Below, in pieces: positions 33,707 through 42,449 of a stretch of 64,000 bases of DNA. Below the pieces are notes generated by a model. The model was not told the origin of the DNA and ran no database searches. It worked only from the letters and a program-made list of their open reading frames with translations. Numbering within the stretch: the first letter of the stretch is position 1; each line of letters begins with the position of its first letter. A program made the translations under genes and the position numbers. This stretch comes from Pseudomonas marincola (GTDB taxonomy: Bacteria; Pseudomonadota; Gammaproteobacteria; Pseudomonadales; Pseudomonadaceae), in NCBI RefSeq assembly GCF_900116605.1, contig NZ_FPBC01000015.1, positions 52,837 to 116,836 of the forward strand, given 5' to 3'.

Positions 33707-34207
33707 TTAGAGAATCTCCTCGACGCTCTTGCCACGCTTGGCCGCAACGGAGTCCGGAGACTGCATAGCACGCAGACCCTTGAACGTAGCGTGAACCACG
33801 TTTACCGGGTTAGTCGAGCCGTAGCACTTGGCCAGAACGTTCTGCACACCAGCAACTTCGAGAACAGCACGCATAGCGCCGCCAGCGATGATACCGGTAC
33901 CTTCAGAAGCAGGCTGCATGTACACCTTAGAGGCGCCATGAGCAGCTTTCATCGCGTACTGCAGAGTAGTACCGTTCAGATCAACGGTGATCATGTTGCG
34001 ACGCGCAGCTTCCATCGCCTTTTGAATGGCAGCAGGAACTTCGCGGGATTTACCACGGCCGAAACCTACGCGACCTTTACCATCACCAACCACGGTCAAC
34101 GCGGTGAAAGTGAAGATGCGGCCACCCTTAACGGTTTTAGCTACACGGTTAACCTGCACCAATTTCTCGATGTAGCCTTCGTCGCGCTTTTGGTCGTTAT
34201 TTGACAT
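33707..34207 (-). CDS. rpsE: 30S ribosomal protein S5
   Basis: A 166-aa protein: dsRBD-like N-terminal domain (LVQVNRVAKTVKGGRIFTFTALTVVGD) and a C-terminal S5 fold (EGTGIIAGGAMRAVLEVAGV). Acts in decoding accuracy. 3 nt after rplR. Confidence 0.98.
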   Translation of the reverse strand: MSNNDQKRDEGYIEKLVQVNRVAKTVKGGRIFTFTALTVVGDGKGRVGFGRGKSREVPAAIQKAMEAARRNMITVDLNGTTLQYAMKAAHGASKVYMQPASEGTGIIAGGAMRAVLEVAGVQNVLAKCYGSTNPVNVVHATFKGLRAMQSPDSVAAKRGKSVEEIL

Positions 34208-34210
34208 AAC

Positions 34211-34561
34211 TTAGAACTCCAGCCCGCCTTCACGAGCAGCATCAGCCAGCGCCTTAACGCGGCCGTGGTACTTGAAGCCAGAACGGTCGAATGCAACCTG
34301 AGTTACACCAGCGGCTTTCGCGCGCTCGGCAACCAGCTCACCAACTTTCTTGGCTGCGTCGATGTTGCCAGTGGCGCCATCACGCAGTGCTTTGTCCAAG
34401 GTTGAGGCGCTGGCCAGAACCTTGCTGCCGTCGGCCGAAATGACCTGGGCATAGATGTGCTGCGAAGAGCGATACACGCAGAGACGCACGACTTCGAGTT
34501 CGTGCATTTTCAGACGTGCTTTGCGAGCGCGGCGCAGTCGAGTAACGTTTTTGTCGGTCAT
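34211..34561 (-). CDS. rplR: 50S ribosomal protein L18
   Basis: A 116-aa protein with a basic N-terminus and LCVYRSSQHIYAQVI; it binds 5S rRNA in the central protuberance. The C-terminus FDRSGFKYHGRVKALADAAREGGLEF is conserved. Confidence 0.98.
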   Translation of the reverse strand: MTDKNVTRLRRARKARLKMHELEVVRLCVYRSSQHIYAQVISADGSKVLASASTLDKALRDGATGNIDAAKKVGELVAERAKAAGVTQVAFDRSGFKYHGRVKALADAAREGGLEF

Positions 34562-34570
34562 TTGCTAGCC

Positions 34571-35104
34571 CTACTTCTTCTTGGCTTCTTTACGGCGGAC
34601 GACTTCGTCAGCGTAACGAACACCTTTGCCCTTGTAAGGTTCAGGACGACGGAAGTCACGAATCTCCGCAGCTACCTGACCAACCAGTTGTTTGTCGACG
34701 CCCTTGAGCAGGATGTCTGTCTGGCTAGGGGTTTCGGCGGTAACGCCTTGCGGCAATTCGTAGTCAATTGGGTGGGAAAAACCCAGAGCCAGGGACAGGA
34801 TTTGTCCTTTAGCTTGAGCCTTATAACCAACACCGACCAACTGGAGCTTGCGCTCGAAGCCTTCGCTGACGCCGATTACCATGTTGTTAACCAACGCACG
34901 AGTGGTACCGGCCATTGCGCGAGTCTGCTGGTCGCCGTTACGAGCGGCAAAACGCAGCTCACCGGATTCCTGGACCACTTCAACGGACGAATGAACATTC
35001 AGTTCCAAAGTGCCTTTAGCACCTTTCACCGAGAGCTGCTGGCCGGCGAGTTTGATCTCTACACCAGAAGGCAGCTTGACGGGGTTCTTAGCAACGCGAG
35101 ACAT
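34571..35104 (-). CDS. rplF: 50S ribosomal protein L6
   Basis: A 177-aa protein with two L6 domains; starts MSRVAKNPVKLPSGV, and the C-terminal RRPEPYKGKGVRYADE motif contacts the sarcin-ricin loop region. 9 nt before rplR, 12 nt after rpsH. Confidence 0.98.
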   Translation of the reverse strand: MSRVAKNPVKLPSGVEIKLAGQQLSVKGAKGTLELNVHSSVEVVQESGELRFAARNGDQQTRAMAGTTRALVNNMVIGVSEGFERKLQLVGVGYKAQAKGQILSLALGFSHPIDYELPQGVTAETPSQTDILLKGVDKQLVGQVAAEIRDFRRPEPYKGKGVRYADEVVRRKEAKKK

Positions 35105-35116
35105 GCTTATCCCCCC

Positions 35117-35509
35117 TTAGAACACTGTACATAGCACTTCACCACCGACACCGGCAGCGCGTGCAGCACGATCCGTCATCACACCTTTGTTGGTGGAGAC
35201 GATGGATACGCCAAGACCGCCACGAACTTTCGGCAGATCATCGACGGACTTGTACTGGCGCAGACCTGGACGGCTAGCGCGTTTTACTTCTTCGATGACC
35301 GGACGGCCTTCGAAATATTTCAGCTCGATGGACAGCTGCGGCTTTGCTTCGCCGCTAATCTGATAATCCGCAACATAACCTTCGTCCTTCAGGACTTTGG
35401 CTACGGCTACCTTCAAGGTAGAAGATGGCATGCTTACGACGGACTTTTCAGCCATCTGGGCATTACGGATACGAGTTAGCATGTCCGCTAACGGGTCCTG
35501 CATACTCAT
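35117..35509 (-). CDS. rpsH: 30S ribosomal protein S8
   Basis: A 130-aa primary 16S-binding protein starting MSMQDPLADMLTRIRNAQ and ending GGEVLCTVF. In E. coli S8 represses the spc operon by binding its mRNA. Here rpsH is separated from rpsN by 197 nt holding a hairpin, a promoter and a structured leader, so it heads its own transcript. Confidence 0.98.
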   Translation of the reverse strand: MSMQDPLADMLTRIRNAQMAEKSVVSMPSSTLKVAVAKVLKDEGYVADYQISGEAKPQLSIELKYFEGRPVIEEVKRASRPGLRQYKSVDDLPKVRGGLGVSIVSTNKGVMTDRAARAAGVGGEVLCTVF

Positions 35510-35538
35510 GGGCTAGACGCTCCTGGTACATAGATAGA

Positions 35539-35582
35539 TAGCCTTTCGGCTAGAGTCGCCATACATCCTGGGAAAACCCAGG
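35539..35582 (-). other. structured leader upstream of rpsH
   Basis: Downstream of the rpsH promoter the leader has CCTGGG-TTTT-CCCAGG (35567-35582) and AGCC-GAAA-GGCT with a GNRA loop (within 35539-35552). A further GGCTC/GAGCC pair lies at about 35578-35592. These could form an S8 autoregulatory site (inference). Confidence 0.5.
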
Positions 35583-35598
35583 CTCAGGCGAGCCGAAC

Positions 35599-35627
35599 AT
35601 TCTAGAGACTGTGCAGAAATGAATCAA
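35599..35627 (-). promoter_or_regulatory. internal spc promoter upstream of rpsH
   Basis: TTGATT and TAGAAT are 17 nt apart. The -35 lies inside the 3' arm of the 16-bp hairpin at 35617-35652. The leader to the rpsH ATG is about 80 nt. Confidence 0.78.
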
Positions 35628-35652
35628 GCCCCAATAGGGGCTTGATTCATTT
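35617..35652. terminator. 16-bp perfect hairpin between rpsN and rpsH
   Basis: AAATGAATCAAGCCCC and its exact complement flank a 4-nt loop. A/T-rich outer ends on both strands give it the form of a bidirectional terminator, yet it sits within a ribosomal operon. Confidence 0.75.
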
Positions 35653-35706
35653 TGCTTGTCTGTAAAGCCGACGCACGGAGGCATCGGCCATACAGTACGC
35701 AACGAT

Positions 35707-36012
35707 TTACCAGCTTGCTTTACGCAGACCTGGTACGTCGCCACGCATAGCTGCTTCACGCAGCTTGATGCGCGACAGACCGAACTTACGGAATACACCG
35801 TGCGGACGACCTGTGATGCGGCAACGATTACGCAGACGCGAAGCGCTTGCGTCACGTGGCTGCTTTTGCAGTGCCACCGAAGCTTCCCAACGTGCTTCAG
35901 GAGATGCTTCCTGATCGACGATGATTGCTTTCAGCTCAGCACGCTTCTTGGCGTACTTGGCAACCGTTTGCTGACGCTTCAGCTCACGGTTTCTCATGCT
36001 CATTTTGGCCAT
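35707..36012 (-). CDS. rpsN: 30S ribosomal protein S14 (zinc-free type)
   Basis: A 101-aa long-form S14, starting MAKMSMRNRELKR and ending GDVPGLRKASW. The CXXC zinc pairs of the short form are absent (only one Cys, in RNRCRITGR). The start was taken at MAKMSM rather than the longer in-frame reading, which overlaps rplE. 13 nt after rplE. Confidence 0.97.
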   Translation of the reverse strand: MAKMSMRNRELKRQQTVAKYAKKRAELKAIIVDQEASPEARWEASVALQKQPRDASASRLRNRCRITGRPHGVFRKFGLSRIKLREAAMRGDVPGLRKASW

Positions 36013-36025
36013 GATCCAGCTCCTA

Positions 36026-36565
36026 TCAGTTGCGGAACGGGAATTTGAAAGCACGCAGCAATGCGCGACCTTCATCATCCGTCCGAGCAGTAGTGGTCAG
36101 GGTAATATCCAGACCGCGGAGGGCATCGATTTTGTCGTAGTCGATTTCCGGGAAGATGATCTGCTCTTTAACGCCCATGCTGTAGTTGCCACGGCCGTCG
36201 AACGACTTGGCATTCAGGCCGCGGAAGTCACGCACGCGCGGCAGGGAGATAGACAGCAGACGATCCAGGAACTCGTACATACGCTCACGGCGCAGAGTTA
36301 CTTTAACGCCAATCGGCCAGCCTTCACGAACCTTGAAGCCTGCAATCGACTTACGGGCATGAGTCACAACGACTTTCTGACCGGTGATCTTTTCCAGGTC
36401 GGCAACAGCGTGCTCGATGATCTTCTTGTCACCGATTGCTTCGCCCAGGCCCATGTTAAGGGTGATCTTGGTGATACGCGGAACTTCCATCACGTTCTCA
36501 AGCTTCAGTTCTTCCTTCAGCTTGGGCGCAATTTCCTTCCGATAAATCTCTTTTAGTCGTGCCAT
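36026..36565 (-). CDS. rplE: 50S ribosomal protein L5
   Basis: A 179-aa 5S rRNA-binding protein starting MARLKEIYRKEIAPKL, with ITLNMGLGEA and the P-site loop region FRGLNAKSFDGRGNYSMG. spc operon, 20 nt after rplX. Confidence 0.98.
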   Translation of the reverse strand: MARLKEIYRKEIAPKLKEELKLENVMEVPRITKITLNMGLGEAIGDKKIIEHAVADLEKITGQKVVVTHARKSIAGFKVREGWPIGVKVTLRRERMYEFLDRLLSISLPRVRDFRGLNAKSFDGRGNYSMGVKEQIIFPEIDYDKIDALRGLDITLTTTARTDDEGRALLRAFKFPFRN

Positions 36566-36585
36566 GGTCTTCTACCTAGCAGTGT

Positions 36586-36900
36586 TCAAGCATCAACCGC
36601 TTTTTGGGTCGACTTGAAGACACGAATTTTTTTACCGTCTTCAACTTTGAAACCAACGCGATCTGCTTTGTTGGTTTCGCCATTGAAAATGGCCACGTTA
36701 GAAGCGTGCAATGGCGCTTCTTTTTCGACGATACCGCCTTGAACGCCCGACATCGGGTTCGGCTTGGTATGACGCTTAACCAGGTTGATCCCACCAACGA
36801 CCAAACGGTCGTCAGCGAGAACCTTGAGCACCTTACCGCGCTTACCTTTGTCTTTGCCGGCGATCACGATGATCTCGTCGTCACGACGAATCTTTTGCAT
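36586..36900 (-). CDS. rplX: 50S ribosomal protein L24
   Basis: A 104-aa protein with an N-terminal KOW motif (DDEIIVIAGKDKGKRGKVLKV). It initiates 50S assembly on 23S domain I. 11 nt after rplN. Confidence 0.98.
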   Translation of the reverse strand: MQKIRRDDEIIVIAGKDKGKRGKVLKVLADDRLVVGGINLVKRHTKPNPMSGVQGGIVEKEAPLHASNVAIFNGETNKADRVGFKVEDGKKIRVFKSTQKAVDA

Positions 36901-36911
36901 GTCGGATCTCC

Positions 36912-37280
36912 TTAAAGCACTTCAGGGGCGAGCGAGACGATCTTCATGAACTTCTCAGTACGAAGTTCGCGAGTCACGGGCCCAAAGATACGGGTACCGA
37001 TAGGCTCTTGCTTGTTGTTCAACAGAACAGCAGCGTTGCCATCGAAGCGAATGATCGAGCCATCAGGACGACGAACGCCGTGACGGGTACGGACTACAAC
37101 AGCAGTCATTACCTGGCCCTTCTTCACTTTACCGCGCGGAATTGCTTCCTTAACGGTTACCTTGATGATGTCACCGATGCCAGCATAACGACGGTGTGAG
37201 CCGCCCAGCACCTTGATACACATAACGCGACGTGCGCCACTGTTGTCAGCAACGTCGAGCATGGATTGAGTCTGAATCAT
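36912..37280 (-). CDS. rplN: 50S ribosomal protein L14
   Basis: A 122-aa protein starting MIQTQSMLDVADNSGARRVMCIKVLGGS, among the most conserved ribosomal proteins; it lies at the subunit interface. Conventional first gene of the spc operon, 23 nt after rpsQ with no terminator seen, so it continues the S10 transcript. Confidence 0.98.
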   Translation of the reverse strand: MIQTQSMLDVADNSGARRVMCIKVLGGSHRRYAGIGDIIKVTVKEAIPRGKVKKGQVMTAVVVRTRHGVRRPDGSIIRFDGNAAVLLNNKQEPIGTRIFGPVTRELRTEKFMKIVSLAPEVL

Positions 37281-37303
37281 ATAATTTCTCCGACCCCTAG
37301 TCC

Positions 37304-37570
37304 TTAGACTTCCACTGCGCGTTCGATGACTTCAACCAGAGCCCAAGACTTAGTCTTGGCTACAGGGCGAGTTTCACGAATCGAAACTTTGTCGCCGATG
37401 TGGCACTGATTGTTTTCGTCATGCGCGTGCAGCTTGGTCGAACGCTTAACGTATTTACCGTAGATCGGGTGCTTAACGCGACGCTCGATCAATACGGTGA
37501 TGGTCTTGTCCATCTTGTCGCTGACAACACGGCCGGTCAGCGTACGGACTGTTTTTTCGGCTTCAGCCAT
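37304..37570 (-). CDS. rpsQ: 30S ribosomal protein S17
   Basis: An 88-aa OB-fold protein with TLTGRVVSDKMDKTITVLIERRVKHPIYGK. The ATG at 37570 is used; the in-frame GTG two codons earlier overlaps the rpmC stop. Last gene of the S10 operon. Confidence 0.97.
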   Translation of the reverse strand: MAEAEKTVRTLTGRVVSDKMDKTITVLIERRVKHPIYGKYVKRSTKLHAHDENNQCHIGDKVSIRETRPVAKTKSWALVEVIERAVEV

Positions 37571-37572
37571 GA

Positions 37573-37764
37573 TCACTTACCTGCCTGCTGGTTGAGCACA
37601 GTTTTCACACGAGCGATGTCGCGCTTAACTTGCGAGAGCAGGTGAGACTGCCCCAACTGGCCAGTTGCTTTCTGCATACGCAGATTGAACTGGTCGCGCA
37701 GCAGGCCGAGCAGTTGCTCGTTCAGCTGCTGTGCTGATTTTTCACGAAGTTCATTCGCCTTCAT
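37573..37764 (-). CDS. rpmC: 50S ribosomal protein L29
   Basis: A 63-aa two-helix protein, [14 protein letters not shown]... to VLNQQAGK, near the exit tunnel where SRP and trigger factor dock. Its ATG overlaps the rplP stop (ATGA). Confidence 0.97.
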
Positions 37765-38177
37765 CACATCACCGTCCGCTTAACAAAAGTGGTAGCGAGT
37801 GGCAGCTTTGCAGCAGCCAAGGCAAATGCCTCACGCGCCAACTCTTCGGAAACGCCTTCGATTTCATACAGGACTTTTCCTGGCTGAATCTGGGCTACCC
37901 AATATTCGACGCCACCCTTCCCTTTACCCATCCGCACTTCGAGAGGCTTCTTGGTAACTGGCTTGTCCGGGAAAACGCGAATCCAGATCTTCCCGCCACG
38001 CTTAACGTGACGAGTCAGAGCACGACGAGCGGACTCGATCTGACGGGCGGTAAGACGACCGCGGGCAACAGACTTCAAGGCGAATTCGCCGAAGCTGACT
38101 TTGCTACCGCGCTGAGCCAAGCCACGGTTGTGGCCGGTCATCTGCTTACGGAACTTCGTACGCTTTGGTTGTAACAT
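37764..38177 (-). CDS. rplP: 50S ribosomal protein L16
   Basis: A 137-aa protein starting [21 protein letters not shown]. Arg81 equivalents and the [19 protein letters not shown]-terminus are conserved; it helps position tRNA in the A site. 12 nt after rpsC. Confidence 0.98.
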
Positions 38178-38189
38178 TTGGCGTACCCC

Positions 38190-38876
38190 TTACTTAGCAG
38201 CTTTTTTACGAGGCGCAGGTGCTTGTGGTTTCAGTTCTTCGTGGCGACCACCAATTACTTCGCCTTTGAAGATCCAAACCTTGACACCGATCACACCATA
38301 AGTGGTGTGCGCTTCGTACGTGGCATAGTCGATATCGGCACGCAGGGTGTGCAACGGCACACGACCTTCGCGATACCATTCAGTACGTGCGATTTCTGCA
38401 CCACCGAGACGACCGCTCACTTGGATTTTGATGCCCTTGGCACCAATACGCATGGCGTTTTGTACAGCGCGCTTCATAGCGCGACGGAACATCACACGAC
38501 GCTCCAGCTGCTGAGCTACGCTCTGCGCAACCAGCATACCGTCGAGTTCCGGCTTGCGGATCTCTTCGATATTGATGTGCACAGGCACACCCATTTGCTT
38601 GGTCAGGTCCTGACGCAGCTTCTCAACATCTTCACCTTTCTTACCGATAACGATACCGGGACGAGCAGTGTGAATGGTGATACGTGCAGTCTGAGCCGGA
38701 CGAGCAATGTCGATACGGCTTACGGACGCGCTTTTTAGTTTGTCTTGGAGATACTCACGCACTTTCAGATCAGCGAACAAATAGTCCGCATAAGTCCGAC
38801 CGTCTGCGTACCAGACGGAGGTGTGCTCCTTGACGATTCCCAGGCGAATGCCAATGGGATGTACTTTCTGACCCAT
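38190..38876 (-). CDS. rpsC: 30S ribosomal protein S3
   Basis: A 228-aa protein with the KH domain loop IVIGKKGEDVEKLR (about residues 60-80) and the C-terminal S3 domain; a mRNA helicase element at the entry tunnel. The start MGQKVHPIGIRLG is the family start; the longer in-frame reading into rplV was rejected. Confidence 0.97.
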   Translation of the reverse strand: MGQKVHPIGIRLGIVKEHTSVWYADGRTYADYLFADLKVREYLQDKLKSASVSRIDIARPAQTARITIHTARPGIVIGKKGEDVEKLRQDLTKQMGVPVHINIEEIRKPELDGMLVAQSVAQQLERRVMFRRAMKRAVQNAMRIGAKGIKIQVSGRLGGAEIARTEWYREGRVPLHTLRADIDYATYEAHTTYGVIGVKVWIFKGEVIGGRHEELKPQAPAPRKKAAK

Positions 38877-38889
38877 CTGATCGACTCCG

Positions 38890-39222
38890 TTACTTGTCCG
38901 CAACCTTGACAGTGATATGGCAAGACCGCTTGACGATGCGATCAGCGCGGCCTTTGGCTCGCGGCATGATTCGCTTCAGCGAACGCCCTTCGTTGACGAA
39001 AACAGTGCTGACCTTCAAGTCATCAACGTCTGCGCCTTCGTTGTGCTCGGCGTTGGCTACAGCCGACTCCAGCACTTTCTTCATGATCTCGGCGGCTTTC
39101 TTGCTGCTGAAAGCCAACAGGTTGAGCGCTTCGCCCACCTTTTTCCCGCGGATCTGGTCGGCGACCAAGCGGGCTTTTTGGGCGGAGATTCGAGCGCCCG
39201 ACAACTTAGCGGCTACTTCCAT
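38890..39222 (-). CDS. rplV: 50S ribosomal protein L22
   Basis: A 110-aa protein with the tunnel-lining beta hairpin around [18 protein letters not shown] (macrolide-resistance region, wild-type in appearance). Between rpsS and rpsC. Confidence 0.98.
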
Positions 39223-39233
39223 TTCCTAACCCC

Positions 39234-39509
39234 TTAACGCTTGGCTTTCTTGTCTGCTACGTGCCCACGATAAGTGCGGGTACCAGCAAACTCGCCGAGT
39301 TTGTGACCGACCATGTCTTCGTTCACAAGAACTGGGACATGCTGACGGCCGTTATGTACAGCAATGGTCAGACCGACCATTTGCGGCAGGATCATCGAGC
39401 GACGCGACCAGGTTTTAACTGGCTTGCGATCGTTCTTTTCCACCGCCACTTCGATCTTCTTCAGTAGGTGAAGATCAATAAAAGGACCTTTTTTCAGAGA
39501 ACGTGGCAC
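39234..39509 (-). CDS. rpsS: 30S ribosomal protein S19
   Basis: A 91-aa protein starting MPRSLKKGPFIDLHLLKK, ending with the basic ADKKAKR; it lies in the 30S head with S13. 16 nt after rplB. Confidence 0.98.
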   Translation of the reverse strand: MPRSLKKGPFIDLHLLKKIEVAVEKNDRKPVKTWSRRSMILPQMVGLTIAVHNGRQHVPVLVNEDMVGHKLGEFAGTRTYRGHVADKKAKR

Positions 39510-39525
39510 TGTCGTATCCCTCTAT

Positions 39526-40350
39526 TTACTTGCGACGACGGACGATCATATTATCGGTGCGCTTGTTTCCACGAGTCTTAGCACCCTTAGTCGGGAAGCC
39601 CCATGGAGACACCGGATGACGACCACCTGAGGTACGACCTTCACCACCACCGTGTGGGTGGTCGACCGGGTTCATGGCAACACCACGAACGGTCGGGCGA
39701 ACGCCACGCCAGCGCTTAGCACCAGCTTTACCCAGCGAACGCAGGCTGTGCTCGGAGTTCGAAACTTCGCCCAAAGTCGCACGGCACTCGGCCAGAACTT
39801 TACGCATCTCACCGGAACGCAGACGCAGAGTCACATAGACGCCTTCACGAGCGATCAGCTGAGCCGAAGCGCCAGCGGAACGAGCGATCTGAGCACCTTT
39901 GCCTGGCTTCAGCTCGATACCGTGAACAGTGCTACCAACTGGAATGTTACGCAGTTGCAGGCTGTTACCTGGTTTGATCGGAGCCATGATGCCAGCTACC
40001 AGCTGATCGCCAGCACTCACGCCTTTAGGGGCGATGATGTAGCGACGCTCGCCGTCTGCGTACATCAGCAGAGCGATGTGTGCGGTACGGTTCGGATCGT
40101 ATTCAATACGCTCGACAGTGGCTGGAATGCCATCTTTGTCGTTGCGACGGAAATCGACCAAGCGGTAATGCTGCTTGTGACCACCACCGATATGACGGGT
40201 AGTGATGCGACCATTGTTGTTACGACCGCCAGACTTCGACTTCTTCTCAAGCAGCGGAGCGTACGGAGCGCCTTTGTGCAGCTCCTGATTGACCACCTTG
40301 ACCACAAAACGGCGGCCAGCGGAAGTCGGTTTGCATTTAACGATTGCCAT
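39526..40350 (-). CDS. rplB: 50S ribosomal protein L2
   Basis: A 274-aa protein needed for peptidyl transfer; the conserved PVDHPHGGGEGRTSGGRHP with the critical His is near residue 229. 14 nt after rplW. Confidence 0.98.
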   Translation of the reverse strand: MAIVKCKPTSAGRRFVVKVVNQELHKGAPYAPLLEKKSKSGGRNNNGRITTRHIGGGHKQHYRLVDFRRNDKDGIPATVERIEYDPNRTAHIALLMYADGERRYIIAPKGVSAGDQLVAGIMAPIKPGNSLQLRNIPVGSTVHGIELKPGKGAQIARSAGASAQLIAREGVYVTLRLRSGEMRKVLAECRATLGEVSNSEHSLRSLGKAGAKRWRGVRPTVRGVAMNPVDHPHGGGEGRTSGGRHPVSPWGFPTKGAKTRGNKRTDNMIVRRRK

Positions 40351-40364
40351 GATGCACCCCTTCC

Positions 40365-40664
40365 TTACTCAGCACTGCTGGCGAAATCGAGATCTTGGCC
40401 TGGCTGAAGCGAGATGATCGCTTTCTTCCAGTCGTTACGCTTGCCCAGACCGCGAGCGGTGCGCTTGCTCTTACCCAGAACGTTCTGAGTAGTAACACGC
40501 TCAACCTTCACGCTGAACAGGCTTTCGACGGCCTTCTTGATTTCCAGCTTGGTTGCATCGGTTGCAACCTTGAATACGAACTGGCTTTTCTTATCGGCCA
40601 GTAGTGTGGCTTTCTCAGAGATGTGCGGACCCAGCAGCACTTTAAATACGCGTTCCTGGTTCAT
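40365..40664 (-). CDS. rplW: 50S ribosomal protein L23
   Basis: A 99-aa exit-tunnel protein and trigger-factor dock, starting MNQERVFKVLLGPHISEKA. Its ATG overlaps the rplD stop by 4 nt. Confidence 0.98.
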   Translation of the reverse strand: MNQERVFKVLLGPHISEKATLLADKKSQFVFKVATDATKLEIKKAVESLFSVKVERVTTQNVLGKSKRTARGLGKRNDWKKAIISLQPGQDLDFASSAE

Positions 40665-41263
40665 CCCAGCATCTCCTCGAATTTCTTCACGGCAGAAACG
40701 GTAACCAGTACCTTTTCATACGCGATCAGACTGACCGGATCGGAACCCTGTACGTCACGAACATCGACGTGCGGCAGGTTACGTGCAGCCAGGTACAGAT
40801 TTTGATCAATTGCATCAGACACGATCAGGACATCAGTCAGACCCATGCCATTCAGCTTGCCCAGCAGATCTTTAGTCTTCGGAGCTTCGACAGCGAAGTC
40901 TTCAACTACGACCAGGCGATCGGTGCGGACCAGCTCAGCAAGAATCGAACGGATCGCAGCGCGATACATCTTCTTGTTCAGCTTTTGGTCGTGATTCTGC
41001 GGACGTGCCGCGAATGTCACACCACCACCACGCCAGATTGGACCACGAGTGGTACCGGCACGAGCGCGGCCAGTACCCTTCTGACGCCATGGACGCTTAC
41101 CGCCGCCCGACACATCAGAACGAGTCTTCTGCTGCTTGCTGCCTTGACGGCCGCCGGCCATGTAGGCCACAACTGCTTGGTGAACCAGGGTCTCGTTGTA
41201 ATCGCCACCGAAAGTTGCTTCGGATACTTCGATCGCTTGAGCGCCATTTACATTTAATTGCAT
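40661..41263 (-). CDS. rplD: 50S ribosomal protein L4
   Basis: A 200-aa protein with the tunnel loop (KRPWRQKGTGRARAGTTRGP, about residues 57-78). In E. coli L4 represses the S10 operon by transcription and translation control. 12 nt after rplC. Confidence 0.98.
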   Translation of the reverse strand: MQLNVNGAQAIEVSEATFGGDYNETLVHQAVVAYMAGGRQGSKQQKTRSDVSGGGKRPWRQKGTGRARAGTTRGPIWRGGGVTFAARPQNHDQKLNKKMYRAAIRSILAELVRTDRLVVVEDFAVEAPKTKDLLGKLNGMGLTDVLIVSDAIDQNLYLAARNLPHVDVRDVQGSDPVSLIAYEKVLVTVSAVKKFEEMLG

Positions 41264-41275
41264 GTCAGCTTCCCC

Positions 41276-41911
41276 TTAACCGCGAGTCTTAGCTGCTGGA
41301 CGCACAACCAAGTTACCGCCAGTCGCGCCAGGAACAGCGCCTTTGACCAACAGCAGGTTGCGTTCAGCGTCGACGCGCACAACTTCCAGGGACTGTACCG
41401 TCACACGCTCAGCACCCATGTGACCGGACATTTTTTTGCCCTTGAAAACGCGACCCGGAGTTTGGCACTGGCCAATCGAACCCGGAACACGGTGGGACAC
41501 GGAGTTACCGTGAGTGTTGTCTTGGCCGCGGAAGTTCCAACGCTTGATGGTACCGGCAAAGCCTTTACCTTTGGACTGACCGGTCACATCGACCATCTGT
41601 CCAGCTTGGAAAATTTCAGCGTTGATCAAGTCGCCAGCTGAGTAGTCGCCTTCTTCAAGACGGAATTCCCAGACACCACGACCTGCCGCGACGTTCGCCT
41701 TAGCGAAGTGACCGGCTTGAGCCTTGCTGACACGCGAGGCACGACGCTCACCTACAGTGACTTGCACTGCACGATAGCCGTCGGTTTCCTCAGTTTTGAA
41801 CTGGGTGACGCGATTCGGTTCGATCTCAATGACCGTAACCGGAATGGAGACACCTTCTTCGGTGAAAATACGGGTCATACCGCATTTACGACCGACTACA
41901 CCAATAGTCAT
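41276..41911 (-). CDS. rplC: 50S ribosomal protein L3
   Basis: A 211-aa protein starting MTIGVVGRKCGMTRIF, with the extension near the peptidyl-transferase centre (FRGQDNTHGNSVSHR). The ATG at 41911 was chosen over an in-frame upstream reading. 81 nt after rpsJ. Confidence 0.97.
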   Translation of the reverse strand: MTIGVVGRKCGMTRIFTEEGVSIPVTVIEIEPNRVTQFKTEETDGYRAVQVTVGERRASRVSKAQAGHFAKANVAAGRGVWEFRLEEGDYSAGDLINAEIFQAGQMVDVTGQSKGKGFAGTIKRWNFRGQDNTHGNSVSHRVPGSIGQCQTPGRVFKGKKMSGHMGAERVTVQSLEVVRVDAERNLLLVKGAVPGATGGNLVVRPAAKTRG

Positions 41912-41992
41912 GTTGTAAACCTCATGAGTGTACGGGGCTTTCACCCGCTATGGCCGCCCATTTCAGAGCGTTACACGACTAAGACCCAAGTC

Positions 41993-42304
41993 TTAGCCGA
42001 GGCTGATCTGCACTTCCACGCCAGCCGCAAGGTCGAGCTTCATCAGCGCATCAACGGTTTTATCCGTTGGCTGGACGATGTCCAGTACACGCTTATGGGT
42101 CCGAATTTCAAACTGATCGCGCGCGTCTTTGTTGACGTGCGGAGAAGTAAGAACTGTGAACCGCTCTTTGCGAGTTGGCAGTGGAATCGGACCACGCACC
42201 TGAGCACCAGTACGTTTCGCGGTTTCCACGATTTCCTGGGTTGATTGATCGATCAGGCGATGGTCAAAAGCCTTCAACCGAATACGGATTTGTTGGTTTT
42301 GCAT
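41993..42304 (-). CDS. rpsJ: 30S ribosomal protein S10 / NusE
   Basis: A 103-aa protein, IRIRLKAFDHRLIDQSTQEIV and PLPTRKERFTVL; ribosomal and also the NusG/NusB partner in antitermination. First gene of the S10 operon behind its own promoter (42369-42397). The start MQNQQIRIR was preferred to the longer in-frame version. Confidence 0.98.
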   Translation of the reverse strand: MQNQQIRIRLKAFDHRLIDQSTQEIVETAKRTGAQVRGPIPLPTRKERFTVLTSPHVNKDARDQFEIRTHKRVLDIVQPTDKTVDALMKLDLAAGVEVQISLG

Positions 42305-42368
42305 TTTGACCTCAGATTCCAAGCTGCGATTCCCAACGAGCGCAGAACGCCCGTTAAAAGGAGGCGCA

Positions 42369-42397
42369 ATTCTATAGACGCGTCAAGCTAGTGTCAA
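42369..42397 (-). promoter_or_regulatory. S10 operon promoter
   Basis: Consensus TTGACA and TAGAAT are 17 nt apart, then TGCGCC. It lies just downstream of the tufA terminator and about 65 nt before the rpsJ ATG. Confidence 0.88.
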
Positions 42398-42403
42398 CCC
42401 AAT

Positions 42404-42428
42404 AAAAAAAGCCCCCGCAAGCGGGAGC
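42404..42428 (-). terminator. terminator after tufA
   Basis: The stem GCTCCCGC/GCGGGGGC with a TT loop is followed on the minus strand by seven T residues, 22 nt after the tufA stop and a few nt before the S10 -35. Confidence 0.94.
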
Positions 42429-42449
42429 TTCTTTTACTCGATCAATCGA

